Assembly: GCA_022010095.1 (NCBI GenBank)
Contig: CP091739.1
Location: forward strand, 1,426,001 to 1,490,000
Direction: 5' to 3'
Source of the DNA: Clostridium sp.
Lineage (GTDB): Bacteria > Bacillota_I > Bacilli_A > RF39 > UBA660
DNA: 64,000 nucleotides
Positions within the stretch are counted from its first letter, which is position 1, and every line of letters begins with the position of its first letter. Below the pieces are notes generated by a model. The model was not told the DNA's origin. It saw only the letters and a program-made list of their open reading frames with translations, and did not search any database. Below are positions 50,072 through 61,193 of the stretch, piece by piece. A program made the translations under genes and the position numbers.

Positions 50072-51458
50072 ATGAAATATATGGATGTAAAAGATTTATT
50101 TAAAAAAATAGAAGACTACGAAAATAAAGATGTAGTATTAGAAGGCTGGGTTCGTAATAATAGAAATCAATCTAATTTTGGATTCATTGATTTTAATGAT
50201 GGAACTTATTTTCAAAATTTACAACTTGTATATGATAAAGAATTATCTAATTTTGATATGATTAGTAAAATTAGAGTAGGTTCAGCTATAAGAGTTAATG
50301 GAACAATAATTAAATCACAAGGTAGTGGACAAAGTCATGAAATGAAAGTTAAAAATATTGAAGTATTAGGTGACTGTCCTGAAGATTATCCAATTCAACC
50401 AAAAAGACATACAAGAGAATTCTTAAGAGAACTTGCATACTTAAGACCAAGAACAAACTTATTTAATGCAGTTTTTAGAGTAAGAAGTGTAGCTGCTCAT
50501 GCTATACATGAATATTTTCAAAGCAATAACTATGTATATTTTCATAGTCCAATTATAACAGGAGCAGATTGTGAAGGTTCAGGACAAATGTTCAAAGTAA
50601 CAACTCTTGATATGAATAATCTTCCTTTAGGGGAAGATAAGAAAGTTGATTTTAAGAAAGATTTGTTTGGCAAACAAACATATATAACAGGCTCTGGTCA
50701 ACTTCATGGAGAAACTTTCGCTCTTGCATATAAAAAAATATATACATTTGGTCCAACAATGAGAACAGAAAACTCAAATACAAAAACACATGCTAATGAA
50801 TTTTGGATGATTGAACCTGAAATAGCATTTTGCGATATGAATGGAATAATGGATATAGAAGAAGAAATGTTGAAATTTATTATCAAGTATGTAATGGAAA
50901 GATGTCCACTTGAAATAGATTTCTTTGATAAATTTGTAGAGAAAGGACTTAAAGATAAATTAAATAAAGTATTAAATAGTAAATTCGTAAGAATTACTCA
51001 TCATGATGCTATAACTTTATTAAAGAAGCTAAAGTTGACTTTGAATTAAACCAGAATATGGCGAAGATATTGCCAAAGAACATGAAAAATATATTACAGA
51101 ACACTTTAATGGACCAGTATTTATTACTAATTGGCCAAAAGACATTAAAGCGTTCTATATGAAATTAAATGATGATAATGAAACAGTAGCAGCAGTAGAC
51201 TTAGAAGTACCAGGTTCTGGAGAATTAATTGGTGGAAGTCAAAGAGAAGATGATTATGATAAACTAATTAATAGAATGAAAGAAATGAATATACCACTAG
51301 AAAACTTAGATTGGTATACAAATCTTAGAAGATTTGGAGGCTGCTACCACGCAGGATTTGGTCTTGGATTTGAAAGATTAATAATGTACCTAACAGGTAT
51401 TGAAAACATAAGAGATGTAATACCATATCCAAGAACACCTAATAACTGCGACTACTAG
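50072..51458 (+). CDS. asnS: Asparaginyl-tRNA synthetase
   Basis: Class IIb synthetase, about 462 residues. OB-fold anticodon domain ([20 protein letters not shown]), motif 1 region [18 protein letters not shown], Asn-specific [20 protein letters not shown], motif 2 [19 protein letters not shown], motif 3 [20 protein letters not shown]. Ends RTPNNCDY. A single break at about 51,037. Direct charging of tRNA-Asn means GatCAB downstream is likely for tRNA-Gln. Confidence 0.97.
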
Positions 51459-51469
51459 AAGGAGGAATA

Positions 51470-53224
51470 ATGAAAACAAATAAATATCGTACAATTATGA
51501 TAAGCGACATAACAAACGATATGGTAGGAAAAGAAATAATAGTAAGCGGTTGGGTACAAAATATAAGAGATCATGGTGGAGTTTTATTCCTTGATTTAAG
51601 AGATACAAGTGGAGTATTACAAACTGTATCAAATGATGACTCTATATTTAAAGGCCTAGCTAAAGAAACAGTTATAAGATTAAAAGGTATACTTCGTAAA
51701 AGAGATGAAGATACTATAAATAAAAAAATTAAAAGTGGAGAAGTGGAATTATTAATAAGTGAACTTGATGTACTTGGAGAGTCACTTCATGAATTACCAT
51801 TTGAAATAATGTCTAGTAAGCAAGTAAGTGAAGATGTTAGACTTAAATATAGATACTTAGATATGAGAAATGAAAAAGTAAAAAGATAATATTTTACTTA
51901 GAAGTGAAATACTTCATTATTTAAGAAATAAAATGTATGATTTAAGTTTTACTGAAGTACAAACACCAATCTTTACTGCATCTAGTCCAGAAGGAGCAAG
52001 AGATTTTGTTGTTCCAAGTAGAAACTTTAAAGGTAAATTCTATGCTTTACCACAAGCTCCACAAATATATAAAGAATTATTAATGGTAGGTGGAATAGAT
52101 AAATATTTTCAAGTAGCACCTTGCTTTAGAGATGAAGATGCTAGAAGTGATAGAACATTAGAGTTTTACCAACTTGATCTTGAAATGAGTTTTGTTACTG
52201 AAGAAGATGTTCTTCTACTTGGAGAAGAAATATTTCATTCAGTATTCACAAAGTATAGTGATAAAAAAAGTTTCACCTAAACCATTTAGAAGAATTAGTT
52301 ACATTGATTCAATGGAAATGTATGGAACAGATAAGCCAGATTTAAGAAACCCACTAATAATAAAAAGATATAAGTAAGATACTTGAAAATACTACATTTG
52401 GTCCATTTAAAAATTCAATTATAAAAGCAATAGTTGCAGATGATATAGGAGATAAATCTAACTCATGGTTCAATGAAATAGTGGATTATGCGTCATCTAT
52501 TGGAATGCCAGGTATAGGATATTTAACACTTACTAAAGATAAAACATTTAAAGGACCTATAGATAAATTCTTAAATGATACAGAAAGACAGAATCTAATT
52601 GAATTTCTATCTATGAAGGAAAATTCAGTAGTATTCTTTATTGCTAATAAAAATAGAAAAGTAGCTCAAAAGTTCTCAGGTCAAATAAGAACATATCTTG
52701 GAAAGAAACTTGATTTAATAGATGAAAATAGAATAGAATTATGTATTATCAATGACTTTCCAATGTTTGAATATGATGAGAAACTTAGAAAATATGAATT
52801 TTGTCATAACCCATTTAGTCTTCCACATGAAAGCAATATAGAGTATAATAAAGATAACATGGATGAAATACTAGCTTATCAATATGACTTTGTATGTAAT
52901 GGTAATGAGATGGCAAGTGGTGCGATAAGAAATAGTAATGTTGAATCACTTATAAAAGGATTTGAAGCAGTAGGCTATAAAAGGGATGAAGTTGAACGTA
53001 AATTTCAGTCATTAATAACTGCATTTAAATATGGATGTCCACCTCATGGAGGAATGGCTCTTGGAATAGATAGAATTATTATGATAATAAAAGATGAATC
53101 AAACTTAAGAGAAGTTCAAGCATTTCCAGTAAGTACTAGTGGACAAGACCTTATGATGGGAAGCCCTAGTACATTAGAACCAAAGCAATTAGAGGAGCTC
53201 GGTATTAAGATAAAGGAGGAATAA
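51470..53224 (+). CDS. aspS: Aspartyl-tRNA synthetase, frame-broken
   Basis: Class IIb, about 584 residues, bacterial type with GAD insertion. OB fold [20 protein letters not shown], motif 1 [35 protein letters not shown], motif 2 [20 protein letters not shown], motif 3 [20 protein letters not shown]-terminal [16 protein letters not shown]. Breaks at 51,880, 52,265 and 52,370. Starts 11 bp after asnS with GGAGGAA. Confidence 0.97.
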
Positions 53225-53226
53225 TA

Positions 53227-53527
53227 ATGAGTAATTTCACAAAAAGAAATGATAGATGATTATGCTGATAAATTACTTATAGGATTAACAGAAGAAGAAA
53301 GAACTAATATACAAGAAGAATTTGATGAAATAGAAAGAAATATGGACTTAATAAATGAAATACCAAATATTAAAGACACAGAACCACTTAGTTATCCATA
53401 TGATTCTTATGTAGAAGAATTAAGAAGTGATGATGATGTACTTGAAGAAATACCTATTGAAGATTTACTTAAGAATTGTGACCAATATGAAGGTAGAGAA
53501 GTAGAAGTACCAAAGGTGGTGGGATAA
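53227..53527 (+). CDS. gatC: Asp/Glu-tRNA amidotransferase subunit C
   Basis: About 100 residues after trimming one A near 53,245: IDDYADKLLIGLTEEERTNI, EFDEIERNMDLINEIPNIKD, TEPLSYPYDSYVEELRSDDD. The T-E-P-L/M-x-Y-P signature is GatC. The stop overlaps the gatA start (TAATG). Small clamp subunit linking A and B. Confidence 0.9.
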
Positions 53528-54990
53528 TGATAACTAAAAAAATATTAAAGAATTACATGAAGATTTATTAAATAAGAAAATTACTTCAAAAGAACTAGTA
53601 GACGAATCATTAAAAAAATGTCATGGTATACAAGATGCAACTAATTCATTTGTAACTATAATTGATGATGCTAAAGAAAGAGAAATAACAGAAGAACTTG
53701 TAAGTGGTATACCATTTGGAGTAAAAAGATAACTTTTCTACTAAAGATATATTATCAACTGGAAGTTCTAACACATTAAAAGATTATGTTCCATTCTTTG
53801 ATGCAACTGCTGTACTTAATCTTAAAAATAAAGGTGCAGTTCCAGTTTCAAAAACTGTTCTTGATGAACTTGGAATGGGCGGAACAGGTACTACAGGACA
53901 TACAGGTATTGTACATAATCCCTGGGATACTAGTAGAATGACAGCAGGAAGTTCAGCAGGAAGTGCAGCATCTGTCGCATGTGGATGTTATCCATTCGCT
54001 CTTGGTAGTGATACAGGAGACTCAATACGTAAACCAGCTGCATACTGTGGAATAGTAGGATACAAACCTACATATGGAATGATTTCAAGATATGGACTTT
54101 TCCCATTTGCTTGTTCACTTGATACAGTAGGAGTATTATCAAGAAGTGTAGAAGATGCAGCTATCGCAGTTGATGCTATGAAAGGAAAAGATCCTAAAGA
54201 TATGACATCTTGGGATTCAAGTAATATTGAACTTTATAAAAGCTTAAATAAAGACGTTAAAGGTAAAAAATTATTCTATATTAAAGAAATAACTGATATA
54301 GATAATTATAAAAAAATCCTAGTGAAGAATTAAAAAAAATCATTTAGAAAATTTTTAATAAAAACAATAGAACTTTGTAAAAAAACTTGGTATGGAAGTA
54401 TATGAAGAAAGTGTTGATAAAAAGTTATTAGATGCAGTTCCATCAGTTTATGTAGTGTTATCTTGTGCAGAAGCAACAAGTAATATGTCTAACTTAACTG
54501 GAATTATTTTTGGTCCAAGAGGTGAAGGTGAAACTCCATTTGAAATAATGAAAGATCACAGAACTAAAGGATTTAGTCCACTTATTAAAAGAAGATTTGT
54601 AATTGGTTCTTACGTACTTCAAAAAGAAAACCAAGAAAAGTATTTCATAAATGCTAAAAGAGTAAGAAGACTTATTGTTAACAAAATGAACGAATTATTT
54701 AGTAAATATGATGGTCTTATCTTACCTGTAGGTAGTGGTCCTGCTAAGCCTATAGAAGACTCTAAAAATAAATTATCTAGTTCAAATAACATTTTAGAAG
54801 ACCACTTACAAATAGGTAACTTTGGTGGATATCCATCAATAACAATACCAAATGGATTTGTAAATAATCTTCCAGTTGGAGTAAACATAACAGGTAAAGT
54901 AAAAGATGATATAAACGTTTTAAATATTGCATACTCTCTTGAAAGTAATATGGAATATAAAAAAATCAAATTGCAAAGGAGGTGTTATAA
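53527..54990 (+). CDS. gatA: Asp/Glu-tRNA amidotransferase subunit A, frame-broken
   Basis: Amidase-signature subunit that frees ammonia from glutamine. About 487 residues. First Lys near GIPFGVKDNFSTKD, the Ser-rich loop AGSSAGSAASVACGCYPFAL and SDTGDSIRKPAAYCGIVGYK, later PVGSGPAKPIEDS and GGYPSITIPNGF. Here the catalytic triad serine motif is S-D-T-G-D-S, with D in place of the usual G. Breaks at 53,540, 53,729 and 54,312-54,385. The stop overlaps gatB (TAATG). Confidence 0.95.
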
Positions 54991-56450
54991 TGTCATATAA
55001 AAGCAGTAATAGGACTAGAATTTCACTGTGAAATGAAGTCAAATACAAAAGTATTTTTCACCATCAAGCAATAGTTTTTAGTAAAAGAGCTAACTCAAAT
55101 GTAGCACCACTTGATATGGCTTTTCCAGGAACACTACCAGTAGTAAATAAAACATGTGTTAAAAAAAAGCAATAATGATGGCTTCAATATTGAATTGTAA
55201 AAATACCTGAATATATGGAGTTTGATAGAAAAGAATTATTATTATCCAGACCTTCCCAAAAGGATATCAATTAACACAATTCTTTAATCCAGTTGGAGTA
55301 AATGGCAAAATAACTATTGATGTAAAAGGTACTAAAAAAAGAAGTATTAATTCATGATATACATTTAGAAGAAGATGCTGCTTCACTTGATCACTATTAT
55401 AATACTTCAACAATAGATTATAATAGAGCAGGTGTTCCACTTTTAGAACTAGTAACAGAGCCATGTTTACATAGTGCAGATGAAGCACTAGCATTCTTAG
55501 AACATGTTAAAAGTATTTATGAATATACTGATATATCTGATTGTGATACTAAAAAAGGACAAATAAGAGCCGATGTAAACGTATCAATAATGAATGAAGA
55601 TGATACTTGCTTTGGTACAAAAGTTGAAGTTAAAAACGTAAATAGTTTTGATGCGATTAGAAAAACAATAGAATATGAAATTAAAAGACAATCAGAACTA
55701 AAAGATGCAGGTCGATATGATGAAGTAGTACAAGAAACAAGAAGATGGGATGACGAAAGTGGTACTACTATTCATATGAGAAGTAAAGCTGATGCGATAG
55801 ATTATAAATACTTCACAGAACCAAATATTCCAAGATATAAAATATCAAAAGAATTAATAGAAGAAATAAAAATCACAAGTACCAATGCTAGGGTGTGAAA
55901 GAAAAAGAAAAAATATATGAATGAGTATGGACTTTCAGAATATGATGCAAACGTACTTACTAAAAATAAAAAAGTATCAGATTACTTTGAAGAATGCATT
56001 AAAGATAAATGTGATCCTAAAATGGCATGTAACTGGATAACAACAAGATTACTTGGTGAAATAAATAAGAGTGAAGACATAACAATAGACAATATATTCA
56101 TAAGACCAAACATGATAGTAGAACTAGTTACACTTGTTAATGATAAAAAGATATCATCAGACCAAGCTAAAAAAAGTATTTACTAAAATGTTAGAAGAAA
56201 AAAACTAACTCCAAAAAGAAATAGTTAAAAAAATATGATATGGAAGTTATAGAAGATGCATCATTTATAGAATCATTAGTAAATGAAGTAATAAGTGAAA
56301 ACGCAAAAGCTATCGAAGACTACCATAACGGAAGAACTAATATGTTAGATTATCTAGTTGGTCAAGTAATGAAAAAAATCAAAAAGGGAAAAGCGAATCC
56401 AGTAGAAGCAAAAATCTAAAAATGTTAGAAAAAAAATTAAATAATATAAT
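54990..56450 (+). CDS. gatB: Asp/Glu-tRNA amidotransferase subunit B, frame-broken
   Basis: Kinase-like subunit that activates the misacylated Glu/Asp-tRNA. AVIGLEFHCEMKSNTK, YYYPDLPKGYQLTQFF, HLEEDAASLDHYYNTSTID, YNRAGVPLLELVTEP, KKGQIRADVNVSI, TKVEVKNVNSFDAIRK and RYFTEPNIP-like text, then the YqeY-like tail ending in GQVMKKSKGKANPVEAK. About 480 residues; the exact stop is uncertain because of a break near 56,415. Last gene of the operon. Confidence 0.94.
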
Positions 56451-56480
56451 ACCTAGTCATATGATTAGGTATTTTTTTAA
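56448..56480 (+). terminator. Terminator of the asnS-gatB operon
   Basis: Inverted repeat AATACCTAGTCAT/ATGATTAGGTATT (one G-T) followed by T7. Confidence 0.85.
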
Positions 56481-56534
56481 TGTAAAATTTACATATAATT
56501 GTAATAAATAATATTCAATATAAAAACAATATGA

Positions 56535-56540
56535 TATAAT
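56535..56540 (+). promoter_or_regulatory. -10 box before the DUF3048-like gene
   Basis: TATAAT at 56535-56540, 18 bp before the start codon. No good -35 at correct spacing was seen; nearby run lengths are unreliable. Confidence 0.5.
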
Positions 56541-56557
56541 TTAGATGGAGAATGTAT

Positions 56558-57627
56558 ATGAAAAAAAGAAAAAAAGTAAAAATATTAAGAAATTTATTAT
56601 TTTTTTGTGATATTCGCTGGTATTTCAGTAATAGCATTTAATTATTTTTAATGTGTATGACAAGATATTAGAATATACTATGGAAAACGGAATCAATATT
56701 GGTAATATTTATGTGGTTAAACCTAAGGTTAAGATAATTGATGAAGATTCTAAAAACTAGACCTATTGCAGTATCAATTAATAATAATCATGATGCTTAT
56801 CCACATGCTGGACTACAAGATGCATATCTTGCATACGAACTTATTGCAGAAGGCGGAATCACAAGAATAATCGCACTTTTCAAAGATCAAACAACTGAAA
56901 AGATTGGCTCTGTTAGAAGCGCAAGACATTATTTTTTAGATTATGCTCTTGAAAAATGATGCTATATTTGTTCATTATGGGCATTCACCACAAGCATTAA
57001 GTGATATAAAAAGTTTAAAGATTAACAATATAAATGGTATGTATGATGCTAAAGGATTTTTTAGAGATACTTCACTTCATAGAGCATATGAACATACTGC
57101 ATTTACATCAATGGATAGAATTAATAAGTTAATAAAATCAAAAGGATATAGAAATACCACTGAAGAACAGTTACTCAAATATAGTCCTATCAAAGTAGAA
57201 TATAAAACTGAAAAATAAAAAAAGAAGCAAATACAGTTGAAATAGTATATTCATCATATCAAACAACAAAAATATGTTTATGATCCTGAAAAATATGAAT
57301 TATAAAATGTACATGGGAGGCAAAAGAACATACTGATCTTATCACTAAAAAAACAATATACTGTTAAAAAAATATAATAACTTATCAAGTGCAAAATTCT
57401 AGTATACAAAGTGATAGAAAAGGTAGACAAGATTTATATAATGTTGGTAATGGAGAAGGATATTATATTTCAAATGGTGAAGCTATAAAGATAAAATGGA
57501 GTAAAAAAAAGATAGAGCAAGTAAAACTATTTATACTTTAGAAGATGGAAGTGAACTAAAAAGTAAATGATGGAAATACTTGGATTCATATACAACCAAA
57601 AGGTAAAAAAAATTAAATATTTCTTAA
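56558..57627 (+). CDS. DUF3048 (YerB-like) membrane-anchored protein, frame-broken
   Basis: About 350 residues. N-terminal basic part and one membrane helix (NLLFFVIFAGISVIAFNYF), then the DUF3048 N domain: TRPIAVSINNNHDAYPHAGL, QDAYLAYELIAEGGITRIIA, EKIGSVRSARHYFLDYAL, AIFVHYGHSPQAL. The C domain is in pieces (YDPEKY, RQDLYNVGNGEGYYI, LKVNDGNTWIHIQPKGK). P-I-A-V-x-I-N-N and G-S-V-R-S-A-R are family signatures. The protein is extracellular; role in envelope homeostasis is suspected but unproven. Confidence 0.85.
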
Positions 57628-57707
57628 TATCAAAAATTTTATATTGAAATATTAAATATTAAATGTTAAAAATAATACTATGAGAATAAGGAGGAAATGA
57701 TACTCAT

Positions 57708-58454
57708 ATGAAAGATACAATATTAAATTTTTTTAGCAGATAATTATTTAATTTTTTTATGATAGTGGCAGTGATTCTACTATTTGCATTAATAGGATTT
57801 ATTGTTGATGGTAAAAAGAAAAAACAAAAAGATGTGGAGGCGGTTCCAAAAGTTTCTGTTCCACCACAACCAACTCCAGCAGTTGCAAATCCTAATGTTG
57901 CACCACAAGCTGAAACTGTTACACCAGCGCCAACTATGGCATCAGCAAGCGAACCAAGTTTAAGTGGACTTGAAGCAACTGCAAACGATGTTACTATTAA
58001 TACAAGTGTACCTGTAACACCAGTTACTCCAGTTCCTGAACAACCAAATGTTACACCAGCACAAAGTGAAGTAGTTCCTGAAAGTATTTTTAATACTCCA
58101 GCTGTTGAAACTTCAGCACCTGTGATGACAACACCAGGTCAAGAACCTGTACAACAAGCACAGCCAACACTTGTTATTGAAGAACCAACTATAAATGTAG
58201 CACCACAAGAGTCAACAACTGCAATGCCTGCTACACCTACACCTGAAGTAGCACCTGCGCCTATGGTAGGAGAAATGCCTTTTGTAAGTGAAACACCTCA
58301 AACTCCAGTTGCACCAACACCAGTTTTAGGTGAGACACCAACTATAGGAGAAACACCAAGTGTTCCAACAACACCAACTATAGGAGAAACACCAAGTGTT
58401 CCAGCGACACCAACTACTGAAATACCACAATCACCAGGAACACCACTTCAATAA
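57708..58454 (+). CDS. Single-pass membrane protein with long Pro/Thr-rich tail
   Basis: About 248 residues. MKDTILNFFADNYLIFMIVA starts the membrane segment; the helix continues VILLFALIGFIVDGKKKKQK. The rest is low complexity, Pro/Thr/Val/Glu-rich, with a near-repeat GETPTIGETPSVP about three times near the C terminus and many P-x-P and T-P pairs. The basic stop-transfer signal after the helix implies a cytoplasmic tail. Two starts are near (57,697 and 57,708); the second has proper AAGGAGG spacing. Possible scaffold and a likely substrate of the Ser/Thr kinase encoded at 63.6 kb (inference). Confidence 0.65.
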
Positions 58455-58468
58455 AATTATGAAATTCG

Positions 58469-58492
58469 AGCGCTAGAAATAGTGCTTTTTTT
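58469..58492 (+). terminator. Terminator before the alaS leader
   Basis: Stem AGCGCTA/TAGTGCT with GAAA loop and seven T, like the hairpin at 597. Confidence 0.85.
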
Positions 58493-58559
58493 ATATGAAT
58501 TATTTTATAATTATTGATTTCTTAAAAAAATATTTGTTAAAAATATGTTTATTGAAAGA

Positions 58560-58738
58560 CGAGTAGGATAAACTAATATTCTATAGAGAGTTAGTGTTTG
58601 GTGAAAACTAATGATATTGTTATTTGAAGCTACTTTCATTTATGAGTTAATCACTCACGTGTAAATACGTTACATTAATTAAGCTTAATTAAAGGATGGT
58701 ACCAGTCATTATGACTCCTTATGTACTATTCTTTTTTA
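58560..58738 (+). promoter_or_regulatory. T-box riboswitch, Ala-specific, before alaS
   Basis: AGAGAGTTAGTG (58,585) and AAAACTAATG stem I elements as in the 49.9-kb leader, specifier GAA-GCT-AC with GCT (Ala) at 58,629-58,631, T-box sequence AGGATGGTACC at 58,693, and terminator GGATGGTAC/GTACTATTC followed by six T (58,694-58,738). Specifier matches the downstream gene. No clear -35/-10 pair could be fixed. Confidence 0.85.
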
Positions 58739-58759
58739 TTTAAGAAGGAGATATAAAAT

Positions 58760-60517
58760 ATGAAGATTAAAGACTTGTTTATTAATTTTTTTGTAAGTAA
58801 AGGACACAAACAAATACCTAGTGCACCAGTTGTACCAGAAAACGATCCAAGTGTATTATTTAATACAGCTGGTATGCAACCACTAATACCATATTTAATG
58901 GGAGAACCACATCCATACGGAACAAGGTTATGTGATTATCAAAAATGTATTAGAACAAATGATTTAGATAATATAGGAGACACTTATCATCATACATTCT
59001 TTGAAATGTTAGGAAACTGGTCACTAGGTGATTACTTTAAAGATGAAGCAATAGAATGGAGTTTTGAATTTTTAACAAAAGTACTTAATATACCTGTAGA
59101 AAGATTAGCTGTTACTGTTTATGCTGGTAAAGATAATATTCCATTTGATAAAAACCGCTCATGATAAATGGTTAAGCCTTGGCATAAAAGAAGAAAGAAT
59201 CGCAAGAACTGTTGATGATAATTTCTGGATTGCTGGAGAAACTGGACCTTGTGGACCTGATACTGAAATGTTTTATTGGAGAAGTAATGAACCTGTTCCT
59301 GAAAAGTTTGATCCGGAAGATGAAAGATGGGTAGAAATATGGAATGATGTATTCATGCAATATAAAAAGAATAGTGATGGAAGTATTGAAGAACTACCTA
59401 TAAAAAGAATGTCGACACAGGTATGGGATTAGAGAGAGTAACAGCAGTACTTGAAGGCGTAAACGATAACTATATGTCTAGTATATGGAAAGATGTTATT
59501 GAACTAATTTCTAAAATATCTAATCTTCCATATGAAAGTAACGAAGTAAGTATGAGAATAATTGCTGATCACCTAAGAACAGCTGTATTTATTAGTGCTG
59601 ACCCTGCTGGTATTAAGCCTAGTAATGTAGGACAAGGTTATATTTTAAGAAGATTAATTAGAAGAGCAATTAGACATGCTAAAAAATTAAATATTGATGT
59701 TAATAGTGACTGGGAAAGTCAAATCGCATCACTTATAATGAATAAATATGAAACATATTATAGTGAACTTAAGGATAACAAAAAAACATTGTTTTAGAAG
59801 TACTTAAGAATGAAAAAGAAAAAAATTCAATAGAACTCTCGAAAAAGGGCTTCGTGAATTTGAAAAAAATTAACTAAAAGATAATAAAGATTTAGATGCT
59901 TCTACTTCATTTAGATTATATGATACTTATGGATTTCCAATTGAATTAACAGTTGAACTTGCAAAAGAAAGAAAGGTTTAAATGTTGATGAAGAAGGATT
60001 TAAAGAAAAAGTTTTAAAGCTCATCAAGAATTATCAAGAACTGCATCTGCTGGTCAATTTAAAGGCGGACTTTCAGGTAATAATGAAATAGAAACAAAGT
60101 ATCATACAGCAACTCATTTACTTAATGCCGCTTTAAAACAAGTAGTAAGTAAAGATGTTCATCAAAAGGGAAGTAACATAACAGATGAAAGAATGAGATT
60201 TGATTTTAGTTGTGATCATAAACTTACTGACGAAGAAAAGAAACAAACAGAAGATTTAGTTAATAAATGGATAAATGAAGGACTTCCTGTAAGCGTAGAA
60301 GAAATGAAAAAAGAAGATGCTATCGCATCTGGTGCTGAATGCATGTTTATTGAAAAATATCCTGATATTGTAACTGTTTATACAATAGGTGATAATGTTT
60401 CAAAGGAACTTTGTGGTGGTCCTCATGTTAAAAATACAAAAGAACTTGGACACTAAAATAGTAAAAGAAGAAGCATCATCTGCAGGAGTAAGAAGAATAA
60501 AAGCAATATTAGAATAA
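58760..60517 (+). CDS. alaS: Alanyl-tRNA synthetase, minimal form, frame-broken
   Basis: Class II. Catalytic part: FVSKGHKQIPSAPVVPENDP, LFNTAGMQPLIPYLMGEPHP, GNWSLGDYFKDEAIEWSFEF, WNDVFMQY, GYILRRLIRRAIRHAKKLN. Then FRLYDTYGFPIELTVELAKE runs within about 45 residues into KYHTATHLLNAAL (editing H-x3-H) and LCGGPHVKNTKEL, ending AGVRRIKAILE. Length about 585 versus about 870 in typical bacteria: the beta-barrel piece before the editing core and the whole C-Ala/DHHA1 end are missing. Breaks near 59,150, 59,410, 59,785, 59,830, 59,970, 60,015 and 60,447. Confidence 0.93.
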
Positions 60518-60549
60518 AAAAAGTACTACTAAAAAAAGTATTTTTTTAT
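60516..60549 (+). terminator. Terminator after alaS
   Basis: AAAAAGTACT pairs with AGTATTTTTT (one G-T), followed by T run. Confidence 0.65.
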
Positions 60550-60632
60550 ATTTTCCTATAAAAGTTATTCTAAATATTGAAAAAAATAACTATGAAATGT
60601 GTTAATATTAAGTAGAAAGATAGGAGATAAAT

Positions 60633-61114
60633 ATGAATAAAAAAATATTATTAAGTATATTAGGCATATTAATGTTATTTACATTTTCAGCATGTAAGAA
60701 AAGAAGAAGAAACTAGAAAACCAATTACATCTGATTCATTTGAAACAGTAGCTGAAAGCATAGATTACGAAACAAAAGATGTAACAAAAACTTTAAGTAG
60801 CAATAAAGGCATAACAAAAGCAATGGTTGCTAGAGTTGAAAATAAATATCAAATTGAATACTACACTTTAGACGATGCAGAAGTTGCACAAAAAATGTAT
60901 AATAGAAATAAAAAAAGATTCGAAACACAAAAAAAGAATCAAAAGATAAAGCAGAAGAAATTAATTCAAATAATTATTCTGAATATAAATTAACAACAAA
61001 TGGTAAGTATAAATTATTAAGTAAAATAGATAATACACTTTTTTATATGCTGATGTTGATGAACAATATAAAGATAATGTAATTAATTTTTGCAAAAACA
61101 ACTTGATATCTTAA
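60633..61114 (+). CDS. Lipoprotein of unknown function, frame-broken
   Basis: About 158 residues. Signal peptide MNKKILLSILGILMLFTFSA with a lipobox F-S-A-C, then Lys/Glu-rich linker, DSFETVAESIDYETKDVTK, RVENKYQIEYYTLDDAEVAQ, KMYNRNKKRFETQ, SEYKLTTNGKYKLLSKIDNT, ending NFCKNNLIS. A small alpha/beta domain anchored outside the membrane. Breaks near 60,700, 60,930 and 61,042. RBS TAGGAGA. Confidence 0.75.
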
Positions 61115-61116
61115 AT

Positions 61117-61146
61117 AACTATACGTTTTATGTATAGTTTTTTTAA
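61117..61146 (+). terminator. Terminator after the lipoprotein gene
   Basis: 8-bp stem AACTATAC/GTATAGTT with a seven-base loop and T7. Confidence 0.9.
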
Positions 61147-61147
61147 T

Positions 61148-61177
61148 TTTACAACTTGGTTATATTAATGATATAAT
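61148..61177 (+). promoter_or_regulatory. Promoter of rlmN
   Basis: TTTACA at 61148-61153, TATAAT at 61172-61177, spacer 18. Confidence 0.7.
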
Positions 61178-61193
61178 TTAATGGGTGTTTAAA

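Noticed and set aside
54619..54969. Reverse-strand 116-codon frame inside gatA
   Set aside because: Opposite to clearly conserved GatA sequence; shadow frame.
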